Of a stretch of DNA of 64,000 nt, positions 34,462-44,396 are shown one piece after another. The translations under genes were made by a program, and so were the position numbers. This DNA is from Gigaspora rosea. Taxonomy: Eukaryota; Glomeromycota; Glomeromycetes; Diversisporales; Gigasporaceae. The notes under the pieces are model-generated. The model worked only from the letters and a program-made list of their open reading frames with translations, had not been told where the DNA came from and did not search any database. Position 1 is the first letter of the stretch. Every line of letters begins with the position of its first letter. Location of the stretch: assembly GCA_003550325.1 (NCBI GenBank), contig QKWP01000010.1, positions 217,466-281,465 on the forward strand, given 5' to 3'.

Positions 34462-35109
34462 CCCGAAAGTTAGTTATCTGCCAGCTCATTTTACTGACCC
34501 CATATTCCCGACAGAATGTTTCATCTACAGCACTTTTTGTTGACAGAATCTTTTCTCGAAATACTATGTTTTCGATATCCCCTTTCCTAAAAATCTCATA
34601 TTTTTAACAAGTCATTTATCTGACATGATATATTTCTAATTTGACTTTTCTCCGACACTAAGTTTTATTGAATGCACTTTTTCCGACAAGAACGATAAAC
34701 CCAGTGATTATCACATCACATGAAATCATGTAGCTATGTCATTTGTTTACTAGCACTATCAACCCTAACCCTAATATAACCCTAACCCTAACTCTAATTT
34801 AGGCCGAGTGCTTAATCATGTGATGTAATGAACATGAATATATCACTCTACCTATTAAACGAAATTCTAATCGGGAAAAATCTTTTCGAAAAAATGATGT
34901 TGGAAACATGTCATGTCGGAAAAATGGTCTTTCTGAAATACGGCATGTCAGTAAAATGTCTTTTCGAAAATATGTCCTGTCAAGGAAAGGAAAGATCGAA
35001 AACATGGTATGTCGAGGAAAGATTTTGTCAACAAAAAATGCTGTAGGTGAAACATTCTGTCAGGGATATGTGGTCGGTAAAATGAGCTGGCGGGTAACTA
35101 GCTTTCGGG
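34462..35109. mobile_element. Long palindromic element with telomere-like centre
   Basis: The arms CCCGAAAGTTAGTTATCTGC, CAGCTCATTTTACTGAC, GACAGAATGTTTCATCTACA and GCACTTTTTGTTGACA are mirrored on the right. The axis is close to 34785. Within each arm the pattern TTTTC.GA-A-ATG-CTGTC repeats at about 25-30 bp. The centre (34761-34800) is AACCCTAACCCTAATATAAC followed by CCTAACCCTAACTCTAA. Confidence 0.8.
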
Positions 35110-35600
35110 AAATCAAGATACAATGGTTTTAGAGATAGAATTCGTGAGATAATTAGAAGGTGGAAAGCGGATTGTTAGGTTTAATTGATAATCTGGGGAT
35201 TGTGTAATGAGGAATAATTGTCTAAGGTTAGGTTTAGGGTGAGGATTCGAAAATTATGTATGGGATTTGGGAAGTGTTAATAGTTAGAATAGAGTTTCGA
35301 ATGGATGAGTTCTCGTGATTTGTAATTAGGAGTAGAATCTGATTTTTAAAAAAAATATTAAACAAATAAAAATTAATGTAAATATATAAATAAATAAATA
35401 AATTAGTATATATTAAATAAATGCGCATAAGAAAAAAAAAATTGTCTTGCTATAGCATATATCATGAGTACTAAAAATCAGGAAATGGGTAAAATTCGTT
35501 GCTTCGCTCTGTGATAGCATATATGTCACATGATGCTGTAAACTTCCTAATTTGGGCATTTTTAGCATATTTCAAAATCGAATAATGTCTTATATAGTAT
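35110..35600. other. G-rich then AT-rich remnant right of the palindrome
   Basis: Continuation of the G/T-rich segment (to about 35430), then AT-rich DNA with CATATATCATGAGTAC and CATATATGTCACATGATG words. No gene is supported. Confidence 0.35.
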
Positions 35601-36203
35601 AATTATATTAATTCATTCAAGCATTCCTTGCCTCAATTTAGTTAGAATTGGTTTCCTTTTGATAAATATAACAATAAATGTAAAATAATATTTTAAGCCT
35701 TTGCCTCAACTCAACAAGAGTTGGATCCAAAAATAATTTAATCTACAAAATTCTGTGTTTAAAAATAAACTACTGTGTTTCTAAAAAAGAGTAAAATAAA
35801 ATGTCTATTATTATTCTAAGAATAATTTCAAAGCCAGTTATCCAAAAAGAAGTCTGTGAATAATTTTTATGAGAGCAAGAAAAGCATTAATTTGTTTAAA
35901 CAAGAAGTTTAGCTATTAAGCTACAAAGTTGAACTATAATTGTCCACGTTTCAAGTGAAAAAGAATAGTTGTTTTCCATTAAAAGAGCAGAAATTGACTT
36001 CACTATTCCATTCCATTGTTGATAAAGTTGTTGATTTTCTTGTTGTTGCTTTTGTTTTGAGAATTTTTTTATGTTGCCTCTTTTTCCAAAAATAATATCC
36101 TTTGGATATTCTGTTCCTAAAGAAGAATACCATGATGGAAATAATCTCTACAGTTTTTAAATGTTTCCAATTATTTTTAATATTTTCGCCTGAAGGCACC
36201 AAA

Positions 36204-36618
36204 TGTTACAGTACCGGAAGCCTTCTTAATTTCTAATAGAGTAATAATCACACAGTTATGAGATCCCTTACTTTGAGCATGAAGCAGTGTGCAAGAGGGA
36301 AGTATAGTTTCCTTTATGTCTGTAAGAAACTATACACTTCTCTAAGGCAGTTTGGTATAAAACAACAAAAGATAGTAGACAGTTTATTAATTTAACAAGA
36401 GGGCTATTCCAATTTAACCAGTACAGGTCCTTTGACCAGACCAGTCAAATTGGTCAAATTGGTCTGGTCCAATGGTCAAATTGGTCTGGTCAAGCCAACA
36501 CTGGTTATTGCACATCAATTTTGCATATCACTATTACTAAATACAGTTATTATAGAATTTTTTATTAAGTTCTAATTTTTAACTAATTTCTACCAAAATT
36601 ACTAAAACCTATTCTATA
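36204..36618 (-). repeat. LTR (5' LTR of the minus-strand element), truncated
   Basis: It starts TGTTACAGTACCGGAAGCC and follows 32176-32745 closely to GGGCTATTCC. It then jumps, via a MITE fragment, to TTATTGCACATCAATTTTGC and ends at CTATTCTATA without the final ACA. About 230 bp of the LTR, including the 10-bp array, is missing. Confidence 0.8.
36411..36503. mobile_element. Half of a GACCAATTTGACC MITE inside the LTR
   Basis: It ends GGTCAAGCCAACACTG, the complement of the left end of the complete element at 39893-40142, and repeats GGTCAAATTGGTCTGGTC. Its other half and about 230 bp of LTR are missing, suggesting a deletion after insertion. Confidence 0.75.
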
Positions 36619-36975
36619 TCAATATGATATTAATACCTGATTATTTTTTATTAGAAGCCTACCCACTCTTCTCTCTTAATATATGTTTGGTTAGGTTCCT
36701 TATATATAATTTCAACTTTTTTCTCTAAAAAATCACCTAATTTTTGAAACCTCTCTTATTTAAAAATGAGGCTAACTGATATTTATTTAATTATTATGAT
36801 ACTATCAAGAAACTATACACTTAATATAGTTTTTAATATTTTAAAGAAAACCAATTCAAATAATCAACATTAATTAAAAAATTATGCTTTCAATATTATT
36901 TAAGTTTATTTAAGGTAGTGATATATTATCTGTTAAATATTCAAATATTATGAATATCTATTGGACTTTTCTATT
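36619..36975. other. AT-rich, no supported gene
   Basis: Sequence directly beyond the broken LTR end. A tract with ACCTGATTATTTTTTATTAG and CCCACTCTTCTCTC is seen. No domain is recognised. Confidence 0.35.
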
Positions 36976-37118
36976 GTTTAGATATCTATAGTGCTAGTAC
37001 ATGACCAGGTTATAACAGGGCAATATTACTAAGTTCAATTAGTAACATCATATGACTTCACCAATTGAACTTAGTAATATAATCTGTTATGATTTATTCT
37101 TGTACTAGCACTGTAGAT
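36976..37118. mobile_element. Palindromic MITE
   Basis: AGATATCTATAGTGCTAGTA CATGACC and TATTACTAAGTTCAATTAGT are mirrored by the right arm, ending GTACTAGCACTGTAGATATC T. The axis lies at about 37047. Part of the arm recurs in 37543-37975. Confidence 0.75.
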
Positions 37119-37224
37119 ATCTAATGAGCATGGTTTACACTAATTTGAAAACAAGTTTGATTTAGCTTCAATTGCACAGTTAAGGATTTAAAATAATTGA
37201 TCCATGTATGTACATACTATAAAA

Positions 37225-37375
37225 CAGTGTTGTTGCTGGAAGGTCACTAGAAGTCCACTAGAAGGCTGCTGGAAGAAAATTAATAGTATTACTAAAACTT
37301 TAAGTTCCAGTGACACTATTGATTTCTTCTAGTGGCCTTTAGTAACCTTCCAGTGACCTTCCAGCAACAATACTA
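37225..37375. mobile_element. hAT-like MITE with perfect 8-bp target duplication
   Basis: The 151-bp element has ends CAGTGTTGTTGCTGG and CCAGCAACAATACTA, flanked by CTATAAAA at 37217-37224 and 37376-37383. The arms carry AAGGTCACTAGAAG words. Confidence 0.87.
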
Positions 37376-37542
37376 CTATAAAACATGTTCATATAATATT
37401 AAACATTTATAAATTGCACCTTAATTACAATAAAGAATTTAGTTAATAAACCTTTGTGCTACTGCCATTATTTTTTGCTTTAAGTTTAATCTTTGAAAAA
37501 GAAAATATTATTTATATATTTACTGTTGTACAATATAATTGC

Positions 37543-37975
37543 AGACTGACTAATTTGAACTAGTTCTAACTATAGACTGTGGACTGCTTAGATCAGTATT
37601 GGCACATAACCAGTTCATAACAAGTCATATTACTAAGTTCAATTAGTGAAGTCATTTGCTAGGTACTGGAAAAGGGCAAAAAATGCCAATTTTTTAAATG
37701 AGGTTTTTTAATAAAACAATTTAGAATAAAATAGGATTATTTTTTATTTATAATACAAAAGTAGTTGTATTAATAAAATTTTGCAGTATGGCTTGTTAAA
37801 GTTTGCATTTCCTCATGATTCATTATATAACTTATAATATAAAAATTGATTTTCCAAAGATCTTTTTTTTCATTTTCAGCCCTTTCTTAGCACCTAGCCC
37901 ATATGATCTGTTATGACCTAGTCATGTGCCAATACTGGCTTAGACTAGTTCAAAAGACTGGTTTAGACTGCAGTT
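37543..37975. mobile_element. Palindromic element with a second palindrome nested in it
   Basis: The outer arms GACTAATTTGAACTAGT and GATCAGTATTGGCACATAAC pair with GTGCCAATACTGGCTTAGAC and TAGTTCAAAAG. The inner arms GCTAGGTACTGGAAAAGGGC (37657) and GCCCTTTCTTAGCACCTAGC (to about 37900) enclose an AT-rich loop. The outer element shares CTAAGTTCAATTAGT with 36976-37118. Confidence 0.65.
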
Positions 37976-38880
37976 CTTGCTGGATTATAGTATTCCTAGT
38001 TCTATTGTAAATAGTTCTTGTATCCAATCTCATAGATATTTGAATATTAATAAGGTACCATTGTATATGGTTTTCTAATTTGGCATATTTGAGCAGTTCA
38101 TTCAAGCTATAAAAGTACAGTTTTAGTCTATATCTTCTGTAACCTGGCTTTATCAAGTTATATTTCTGGCTCATCTTGTGTTTTATTCATTGCTGTATCC
38201 TTTTCTAATTCAAGAGTTTCAATTTCATAATTATTAGTATATACTTCACCTTTTTTCCAGTTTTTTTTGGATCATTTTGTAATAAGGATTCTGGAATAAA
38301 TTCTTTGTGATAACATAATTTCTACTTCTTATTTTGCTTTTTAAATATAAGAACTTGTACTAATCTTCAATTTTTTAATTGAATAGTTTGCCTGAACTCA
38401 AGCAATTATTGTAATATGTTATTTCAAAGGATTTAGTAACTCTTCAATATTTATAAATTGGTTGTTTCTAGTTTTATTTGGCACATTGCTGCATTCCTTT
38501 ATAAGATTCTATTTCCTTAGTTTTCTCTCTTGATATTCTTTTTCTAAATATTATTTTCTTATTTCTTTTTATAACATCTCTTATGCTATTTTGATATTTT
38601 CTGTACAGTATACACTGTTGTTATGTTTCTTCTCATTGATTTATTCCAAATTCTAAGTATCTTTTATACTTGTTGCAGTATGTACACTTATATGTCTTCT
38701 TATTGTAATTAGGGTTTTGTTGTAGGTATCTTTTAACTCTTTTTATTTGTTTTTGTATTGTTTATTTGTTTTATAAGCTTTTTTTTCCTCTTATTCTGTC
38801 AGTTTTTTTTGAGTATGTTCTACACTTATTACAGATTTTGTGTTGTTTTTTTGTCTTACAGTTTAATCCAAAATTGTTTG
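37950..38880 (-). pseudogene. Decayed transposon-like coding region, unidentified
   Basis: A minus-strand frame (38174-37950) reads MSQKYNLIKPGYRRYRLKLY and then FYSLNELLKYAKLENHIQWY before TRTIYNRTRNTIIQQELQ. Upstream frames (to about 38560) are Lys/Glu-rich and broken. The regular amino-acid pattern suggests a former protein, probably of a mobile element. I do not recognise the family. Confidence 0.4.
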
Positions 38881-38887
38881 TTTTTTT

Positions 38888-39370
38888 TTGTGAAAGATAA
38901 TGCAGACACCACCAAAAACAACGACCACCACGCAGTATACCCAATAAGTTGAGACAATAAGACTTGGTAAGTTTTTTACTATTACACAGTAACATGCTAT
39001 TTCGATTGGTTACAATTGATTTCCGCTTTGGCTTACAATATTTGTTTATCCCACAACATCTTTACCAAATTCGCCTCTCCTTCTACATTTCATATTGCAC
39101 CATTTGCATGGTCATATGTCCACTCTGCTTATGTTTCATAATCCAGATCATAGATCTAATTCTACTAATTAAAGTTTTCTTATTCGTGGAGCTATATTGG
39201 GACAACTATAACTTATTTTACGAGGGCAACTTTGTTTATGAGGCTTTGGTGATAATGAGATGATTTGATTGCAATTTCTTGATGATTCCCTTAGGGCAAT
39301 GTGGCACCTTCGGATTAAGGTCTTGATCCATTGTCCGATCACATAGCCACACACATTATGAAGATTTAAG
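38888..39370. repeat. Distal flank of unit D
   Basis: Matches 6240-6840 from AATGCAGACACCACCAAAAA through ATTAAAGTTTTCTTATTCGT to GGCACCTTCGGATTAAGG. It lacks the MITE present in unit B. Confidence 0.7.
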
Positions 39371-39400
39371 AGTCGGCATAGTATTCTTGCAAAGTGCGCC

Positions 39401-40296
39401 CCTATAAGAAAAATGTACCGTATAGGCACGGGATGGAATCGGATTGGCACGGGTCATTTTGGCACGGGTCAAGGTCCGGATTTAGTGACCGTGAGGGACC
39501 GTGGGCCCGTGGGCCCGTGCCAATTGAACCGTAAATGGCACGGGTTTTGCAGCAGTTTACTGGTCGAATCGGCACGGGATTTGGCACGGGTAATGAACGT
39601 AAATTCACGTGCCACCGTGATAACGATGTGGATTAACTATCTGCTATTAAAACATAAATTTACATAAGTAATCAACATAAGATGAACAAGCTAACTGCAT
39701 ATGAAGCAAAATTTTGTAAGGAATTTTTTTTGTTAAGACACACAGAGAAGCTTTATTAGTGAAATCATAAGATATCGCTCTGTTTTTTAAAAAAAAATCC
39801 TTTACTGACCTTTCGCTCTCCACGAAACGAGCCAAAACGCGTGTAACGTACACATACGTGTCATCTGAACGTGCCATATCATATGACGTGATCAGTGTTG
39901 GCTTGACCAGACCAATTTGACCATTGTACCAGACCAATTTGACCAATTTGACCGGTCTGGTCAAAGGACCTGTACTGGTTAAATTGGTCAAATAGCATAT
40001 TTAAATATAATTTATTATATAATATATATATAATATTTATATAATAGACTTGACCAATTTGACCAGTTTGACCAATTGACCAATTTGACCAGACCAATTT
40101 GACCAGCAAATTTTTGGTTGACCGCCATATCACCCAACACTGGACGTGATATTACGTGCCACCCTTTGCCGTAATGTCCGTGCCATTTTTACCGTGCCAT
40201 TCCGTAAAACGTTCCTGCACGTGCCACAAGATCCGTGCCATTTCGAGCATTCCCGACACCAACCCGTACCACCACCCGTACCACTTTTCTTATAGG
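39401..40296. mobile_element. Non-autonomous TIR element with GGCACGGG word repeats
   Basis: The ends CCTATAAGAAAAATGTACCG and CCCGTACCACTTTTCTTATA GG are inverted. Target flanks GCGCC and GCGCT suggest a short (about 4-5 bp) duplication. Both arms consist of GGCACGGG / CGTGCCA words at short spacing. They are the most GC-rich DNA in the window. A 250-bp MITE (39893-40142) is nested inside. A decayed relative end (ACCCGTA... TTTTCTTATGGGG) is near 60420-60510. Confidence 0.78.
39893..40142. mobile_element. hAT-like MITE with perfect 8-bp target duplication, nested
   Basis: The ends are CAGTGTTGGCTTGACCAGAC and ATCACCCAACACTG. GACGTGAT flanks both sides (39885-39892 and 40143-40150). Arms are repeats of GACCAATTTGACCA, and the loop is (TA)-rich. 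A half copy lies in the LTR at 36411. Confidence 0.9.
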
Positions 40297-41061
40297 GCGC
40301 TGTTAATGCTTTACTTTCTTATGATCCAAAAATTATTGTTATCAAGATCTAAAGAGGTTAGCATCATATTTTTGTAAAGTGCATTTGTTAATAATTTTCC
40401 TCCTTCAGATTCAAGATAATTCCAATAAAGATTCACAGAAGTCAGAGTGGTATTCATGCAAAATGAATTCGCTGATGCTTTTATTACTTCCGTTACAAGA
40501 TGATTTTTCTTGAGAAGCTTACATACATTCCAACTAATTCCAAAAAAAGTGAGCGTAATGTTCTTGCAAAATGTATCTGCTAATGCTTATCCTATTTAGA
40601 TAATTATCATTAAGATTAAAAAAGTCAACATGGCATCCTTGCACAGTGCATCAGTTAATGCTTCCTTCTTCTGATCCAAGTTATCATGACTTTTGATCCA
40701 AGATTATTTTAGTAATTCCGCACTCGATTGTTAGTTAATTTCTAATTTTTAAAATTAATCCAATATATGAATATGAAGTTATCTTTTCAAAGTAGATTTA
40801 TGAAATCGAAAATCATCTATCAGTAAAGTTTTTTTTTTGATGTATAAGGCTCACGAAATTATGCAAACTGTAACAGCAAAAGATAAATTCCTTTTGTATG
40901 AATTTAAAGAAGATATTAAGCAATTTTGATGGGCGTGAAGTTTTTTATTTTGTGAATATAAAAATGATATGAAGTTTCAACAACTTCATTTTTTAATAGA
41001 CGTAGTTACAAGCATTTAATAATAAAAAATACATGTATTTAAATAGTTTATGATATGAGTA

Positions 41062-42608
41062 TTATGAAGAGCTTGATTCCTCATCAAAAGGTGGTAACCC
41101 ATATTTTGTTGGATCAAAATCATTCAAAGAAAAAATAATTTCATCAGCACTAATATTATCTGGATATAGCTCTGCAACCGTAGGATCTGGTACCAAATGG
41201 CCTAATTAACAGTAAATGATTTAAATATATATAAATTTTATTTTTATTTATTTATTCACTTAAAATTAAAATCGTTATAAGTAAAACTTACATTCTTTGC
41301 AGCTTTTACTCCGGGAATTGAATCTTCGAATACCAAACATTGATTCGTAGGGGGATTACCTATTGCTTCACGTGCAGCAAGAAATAGGTCTGGCGCTGGT
41401 TTAAGATTCTTGACATCGTCTCCACAAGTAACATTATCAAACATTTTGAATAATTCTCCATTTACGGAAGTTTTAACATTGACAAATTTACGAAACGAAC
41501 TCGTTGCAATCTATTGCGAGTATTTTTCATTAATTTTTTTTTTAATGCAAAGCAAGATTCTTTTAATCTTTAAATTGTGCTTACCGCTATTGGAATTTGA
41601 TGCTTTTTCAAATGTTTCACAAGCCGCTTATTTTAATAAACAAAATATTTAATTTAGATGTTAAATTTTGAAATACAAAAAAACATTTGTTAATTAATTT
41701 ATTACCATAGCACCAGGCATGAGTTTAGCAAAAGGATATTTTTAATCTTCATAATAAAAATTGTCTTAAAAAAAAAGTGAAATTTAAAAATAATTGACAA
41801 TTAGACAGCCTATATAACGTACATTTATTTCATCTAGTTCCTTATGAAATTCATCAACAGTCATATTAATGCCTGTTTCATTTATCATCAAAGCAAAATG
41901 CTGGATAAAATATTAAAATTATAAAAATTAATTATTTTTAAATACATATAAATGCATTAATATATTTATACCTCATACTGGTCAATTCCTATTGCATGTG
42001 ACCATTGTTGCAATGTATAAGTTATTCCAAATTTTGCAAACACTTCAGCTAAGAAAAAAATCAATACGCAATCATTATATAAATAACCATAACAAAGCAT
42101 TAGTAGATAATATATTGATTATTACATATTGTTTCATATTGTATTTGTTCCGTATTCTATAAAAAAGTGATTAGAAATTTTGATTTATAACCCATATTCA
42201 TTAGTAAGTTAAAAATGCATTACTAAACAAATTACCAGCAGCAAACCTGCATTAATAAAAAGGACAAATTATATAAATTAATATATATTATTATTATCAT
42301 TTTTTTTAAAAAAAAAACATACAAGTCACACTCGTTATAGTGAAGTGATCAGTTCCATTAATAAACTTTATTAAAAATTCACTAAATCGGGAATTTTCAT
42401 TGGTAATTTCACTATGTCGAGAAAAGATTGCCTTCGAATCTAACTTCTCTATATTGAGAATTCACTAGAACGAGAGTAACTTGTATTTATCAGTTATGTA
42501 GAGAAAGAGATTACCATCCAAGTCAAAAATGCAATGCGTTATAACGGGATCGATTTTCTTTCCTTCGCCATTAGTCGATATTAATTGATCAGTACTCGTT
42601 TCTGCCAT
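41062..42608 (-). pseudogene. HAD phosphatase, copy 4, broken
   Basis: Nine exons are recognisable from ATG at 42608 to TAA at 41062-41064. Exons 1-5, 7 and 8 are in frame, with KPAPD and FEDS intact. Exon 6 is one base short in an A run (about 41739-41743, AAAAAT instead of AAAAAAT). The last exon lacks one G (TTTGGTACC instead of TTTGGGTACC, about 41191-41194). Exon 8 has also lost the four codons A-N-M-K at its end, in frame. The C-terminal Ala is Ser. Both 1-base losses are in homopolymers, so a sequencing error cannot be excluded from the text alone. Confidence 0.78.
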
Positions 42609-42829
42609 CCTCTTAACCTTTATCTATTTTTCATAAATTTTATATGAACAGTTTTTTTTTTATTTATATATTAATATTAAGATTTTAACTTCCATAAGAA
42701 TGTACAGTTGCTGATTTTAAAATCTATCACAACGAAATTACGTACATAAGAAAAAAGGTGGTAAATGCACCCAAAATGCAGACGAGCTGAATTATTGTTT
42801 AATATACGATACAACTTACTACGTTACGG

Positions 42830-42975
42830 TGCGGGAAATCTAAAAACTTCAATCACTTTATATAGAATAAAGGTCAACTAACTCATTGAGGATAAACTAA
42901 ATTTGTCATTCTCAGTAGAAAGAAATTAGATCCTTCGCTTATTAAGATCGATAATTTAGGAAATTTATTTTCGGT
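42830..42975. repeat. Upstream block U, first copy in unit D, shortened
   Basis: It starts GGTGCGGGAAATCTAAAAAC. The part between TCATTCTCAGTAG and AAAGAAATTAGATCC is deleted. Confidence 0.68.
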
Positions 42976-43097
42976 TTATGCATCATCTACATGGAAATAT
43001 TTTTAGATTTCATGTACCGCACGTATATTCATTATTGTCACATATTAAAATGAACGAATGGTTTCTATTTGCTCTCTAAAGCCCACTTATACTTAGA

Positions 43098-43184
43098 GAT
43101 GGGCATCATTCACCTTATCACTGCACGGTGCTTAATTGTTACATTTTGTGACGAATAAATACCATGCAGTGATAAGGTGCATGA
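43098..43184. mobile_element. hAT-like palindromic MITE, unit D copy, right end lost
   Basis: It starts TAGAGATGGGCATCATTCAC and continues to GATAAGGTGCATGAT. The terminal GCCCATCTCT is absent, and the flank ACTTATCC follows directly. Confidence 0.72.
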
Positions 43185-43202
43185 TACTTATCCTTGTACA
43201 TA

Positions 43203-43400
43203 CAATGCGGGAAATCTAAGAACTTCACAATCACTTTATATAGAATAAAGGTTTACGAACTCATTCAGGATAACTAAATTTGTCGTTCTCAGTAACATGC
43301 TATTACATAGATATTTTTCTTTCTTTATTGTTTTTATACAAAGAAATTGAGAGTTCTATACCCTTCGCTTATTGAGATCGATAATTTAGGATGCTTCTGC
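43203..43400. repeat. Upstream block U, second copy in unit D
   Basis: It starts AATGCGGGAAATCTAAGAAC and ends CCCTTCGCTTATTGAGATCG, parallel to 10345-10540 and 20694-20880. Confidence 0.7.
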
Positions 43401-43614
43401 CGGTGATTATCAGATCAGCTGATAATTCGGGTAAGATTGCGCCAGTTGAGGCTACTCTTGTTTCACCGACACTAAGATAGTCTTTAATTGTACGGATTTT
43501 CAATCAGCTTATGATATTCTTCTTATTTCCTATTTCTTGTGCTTCATATTAGCATATGGGCTGATTTGTTTCCATTCAATATGTCACAAAATTCGATTTT
43601 GTCACAATTGATGA

Positions 43615-44388
43615 CAGTGTTTCGGCCGAAACCTCCCATCAAAGTCCGAAACGTTTCGGCCCAGGAGTTTCGGTATCGCCCAAAATCCGAAACTTCCGAA
43701 ATTGCCGAAACCTCCGAAATTGGCGAATTGGCGAAACCCTCCGAAACTGGGCGAAACCGAAACTTTCGAAACTTAGCGAATAAAAAAAAAAGAACCAATC
43801 CCGCAGACTAGGAAACAAAACCTAACTAAACCTAAAAAAAATAAACCAATCCCGCAAACTTGAAACTGAAACCTAAAAAAAAAAAAAAACTTTACCACAC
43901 AATCTAACAAATATTTTGTAAATAAAAAAAAACTCGAATCCAAACTATTCAGAATAAAAAACGAAAAAAACGGGTTAAATGTAATTTTATGCTCGCTATT
44001 TCACGTGATTCGGATTCTCGTGATTTTATTGGCTATTGGTTTCTGAGGCCAGTTTCAGAAGTCTCGCTTTAGCCCGAAAAACTGGTAAAGCCCACATCTT
44101 TTTATGCCATAAATCCGAATTTTAAGATCCTACCTATTTCCGAAATCTCTTTTACTATCATTTATATGATATTTAGTGGTTATTGGTTTCGGAAATTTCG
44201 GAGGTTTCGGAAGTTTCGGAAGTTTTGGATTTTTCGGAAGTTTCGGAGGTTTCGGAAGTTTCGGATTTGGGGCTTCTGGCGAAACTAGGTTTCGGAAGTT
44301 TCGGATTTGTGGCTTCTGGCGAAACTAGGTTTCGGAAGTTTCGGAAGTTTCGGCCGGCCGAAACCCGAAAGTTTCGCCCGAAACACTG
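43615..44388. mobile_element. hAT-like element with TTTCGGAAG repeats and perfect 8-bp target duplication
   Basis: The 774-bp element has ends CAGTGTTTCGGCCGAAACC and GAAAGTTTCGCCCGAAACAC TG, flanked by ATTGATGA at 43607-43614 and 44389-44396. Units B and C keep the uninterrupted target ACAATTGATGATCAAAAC. Both arms are built of CCGAAACTT / TTTCGGAAG nonamers in opposite orientation. Frames through them give Ser-Glu-Thr repeats and are not genes. Confidence 0.92.
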
Positions 44389-44396
44389 ATTGATGA

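Larger units (their letters stand above)
32746..36203 (-). mobile_element. Interior of a minus-strand LTR retrotransposon, degenerate
   Basis: Between the two LTRs. Next to the 5' LTR on the minus strand is TTTGGTGCCTTCAGGCG, which looks like a primer-binding site. It is followed by a broken Lys-rich frame (36202-35951). No protease, reverse transcriptase or integrase motif is readable in the 3.4 kb. Much of the interior (33149-35430) has another composition and holds a palindromic insertion. This is either a non-autonomous element or one whose coding part has been lost or replaced. Confidence 0.6.
39371..40720 (-). pseudogene. LRR relic, unit D, interrupted by a transposon
   Basis: The LRR-type text breaks off at TTGCAAAGTGCGCC (39400) and resumes after 40296 with TGTTAATGCTTTACTTTCTT and the following 84-bp units to about 40720. 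The minus strand again shows S-EGGK-L-NAL-like fragments. The 896-bp element 39401-40296 sits in the last repeat. Confidence 0.75.

Noticed and set aside
34761..34800. Chromosome end or true telomere
   Set aside because: Only about five imperfect CCCTAA repeats, located at the axis of a palindromic element in the interior of the window.
39413..40133. Several overlapping frames of 60-110 codons
   Set aside because: All lie within GGCACGGG and GACCAATTTGACC repeat elements. Both strands are open only because of the repeats.
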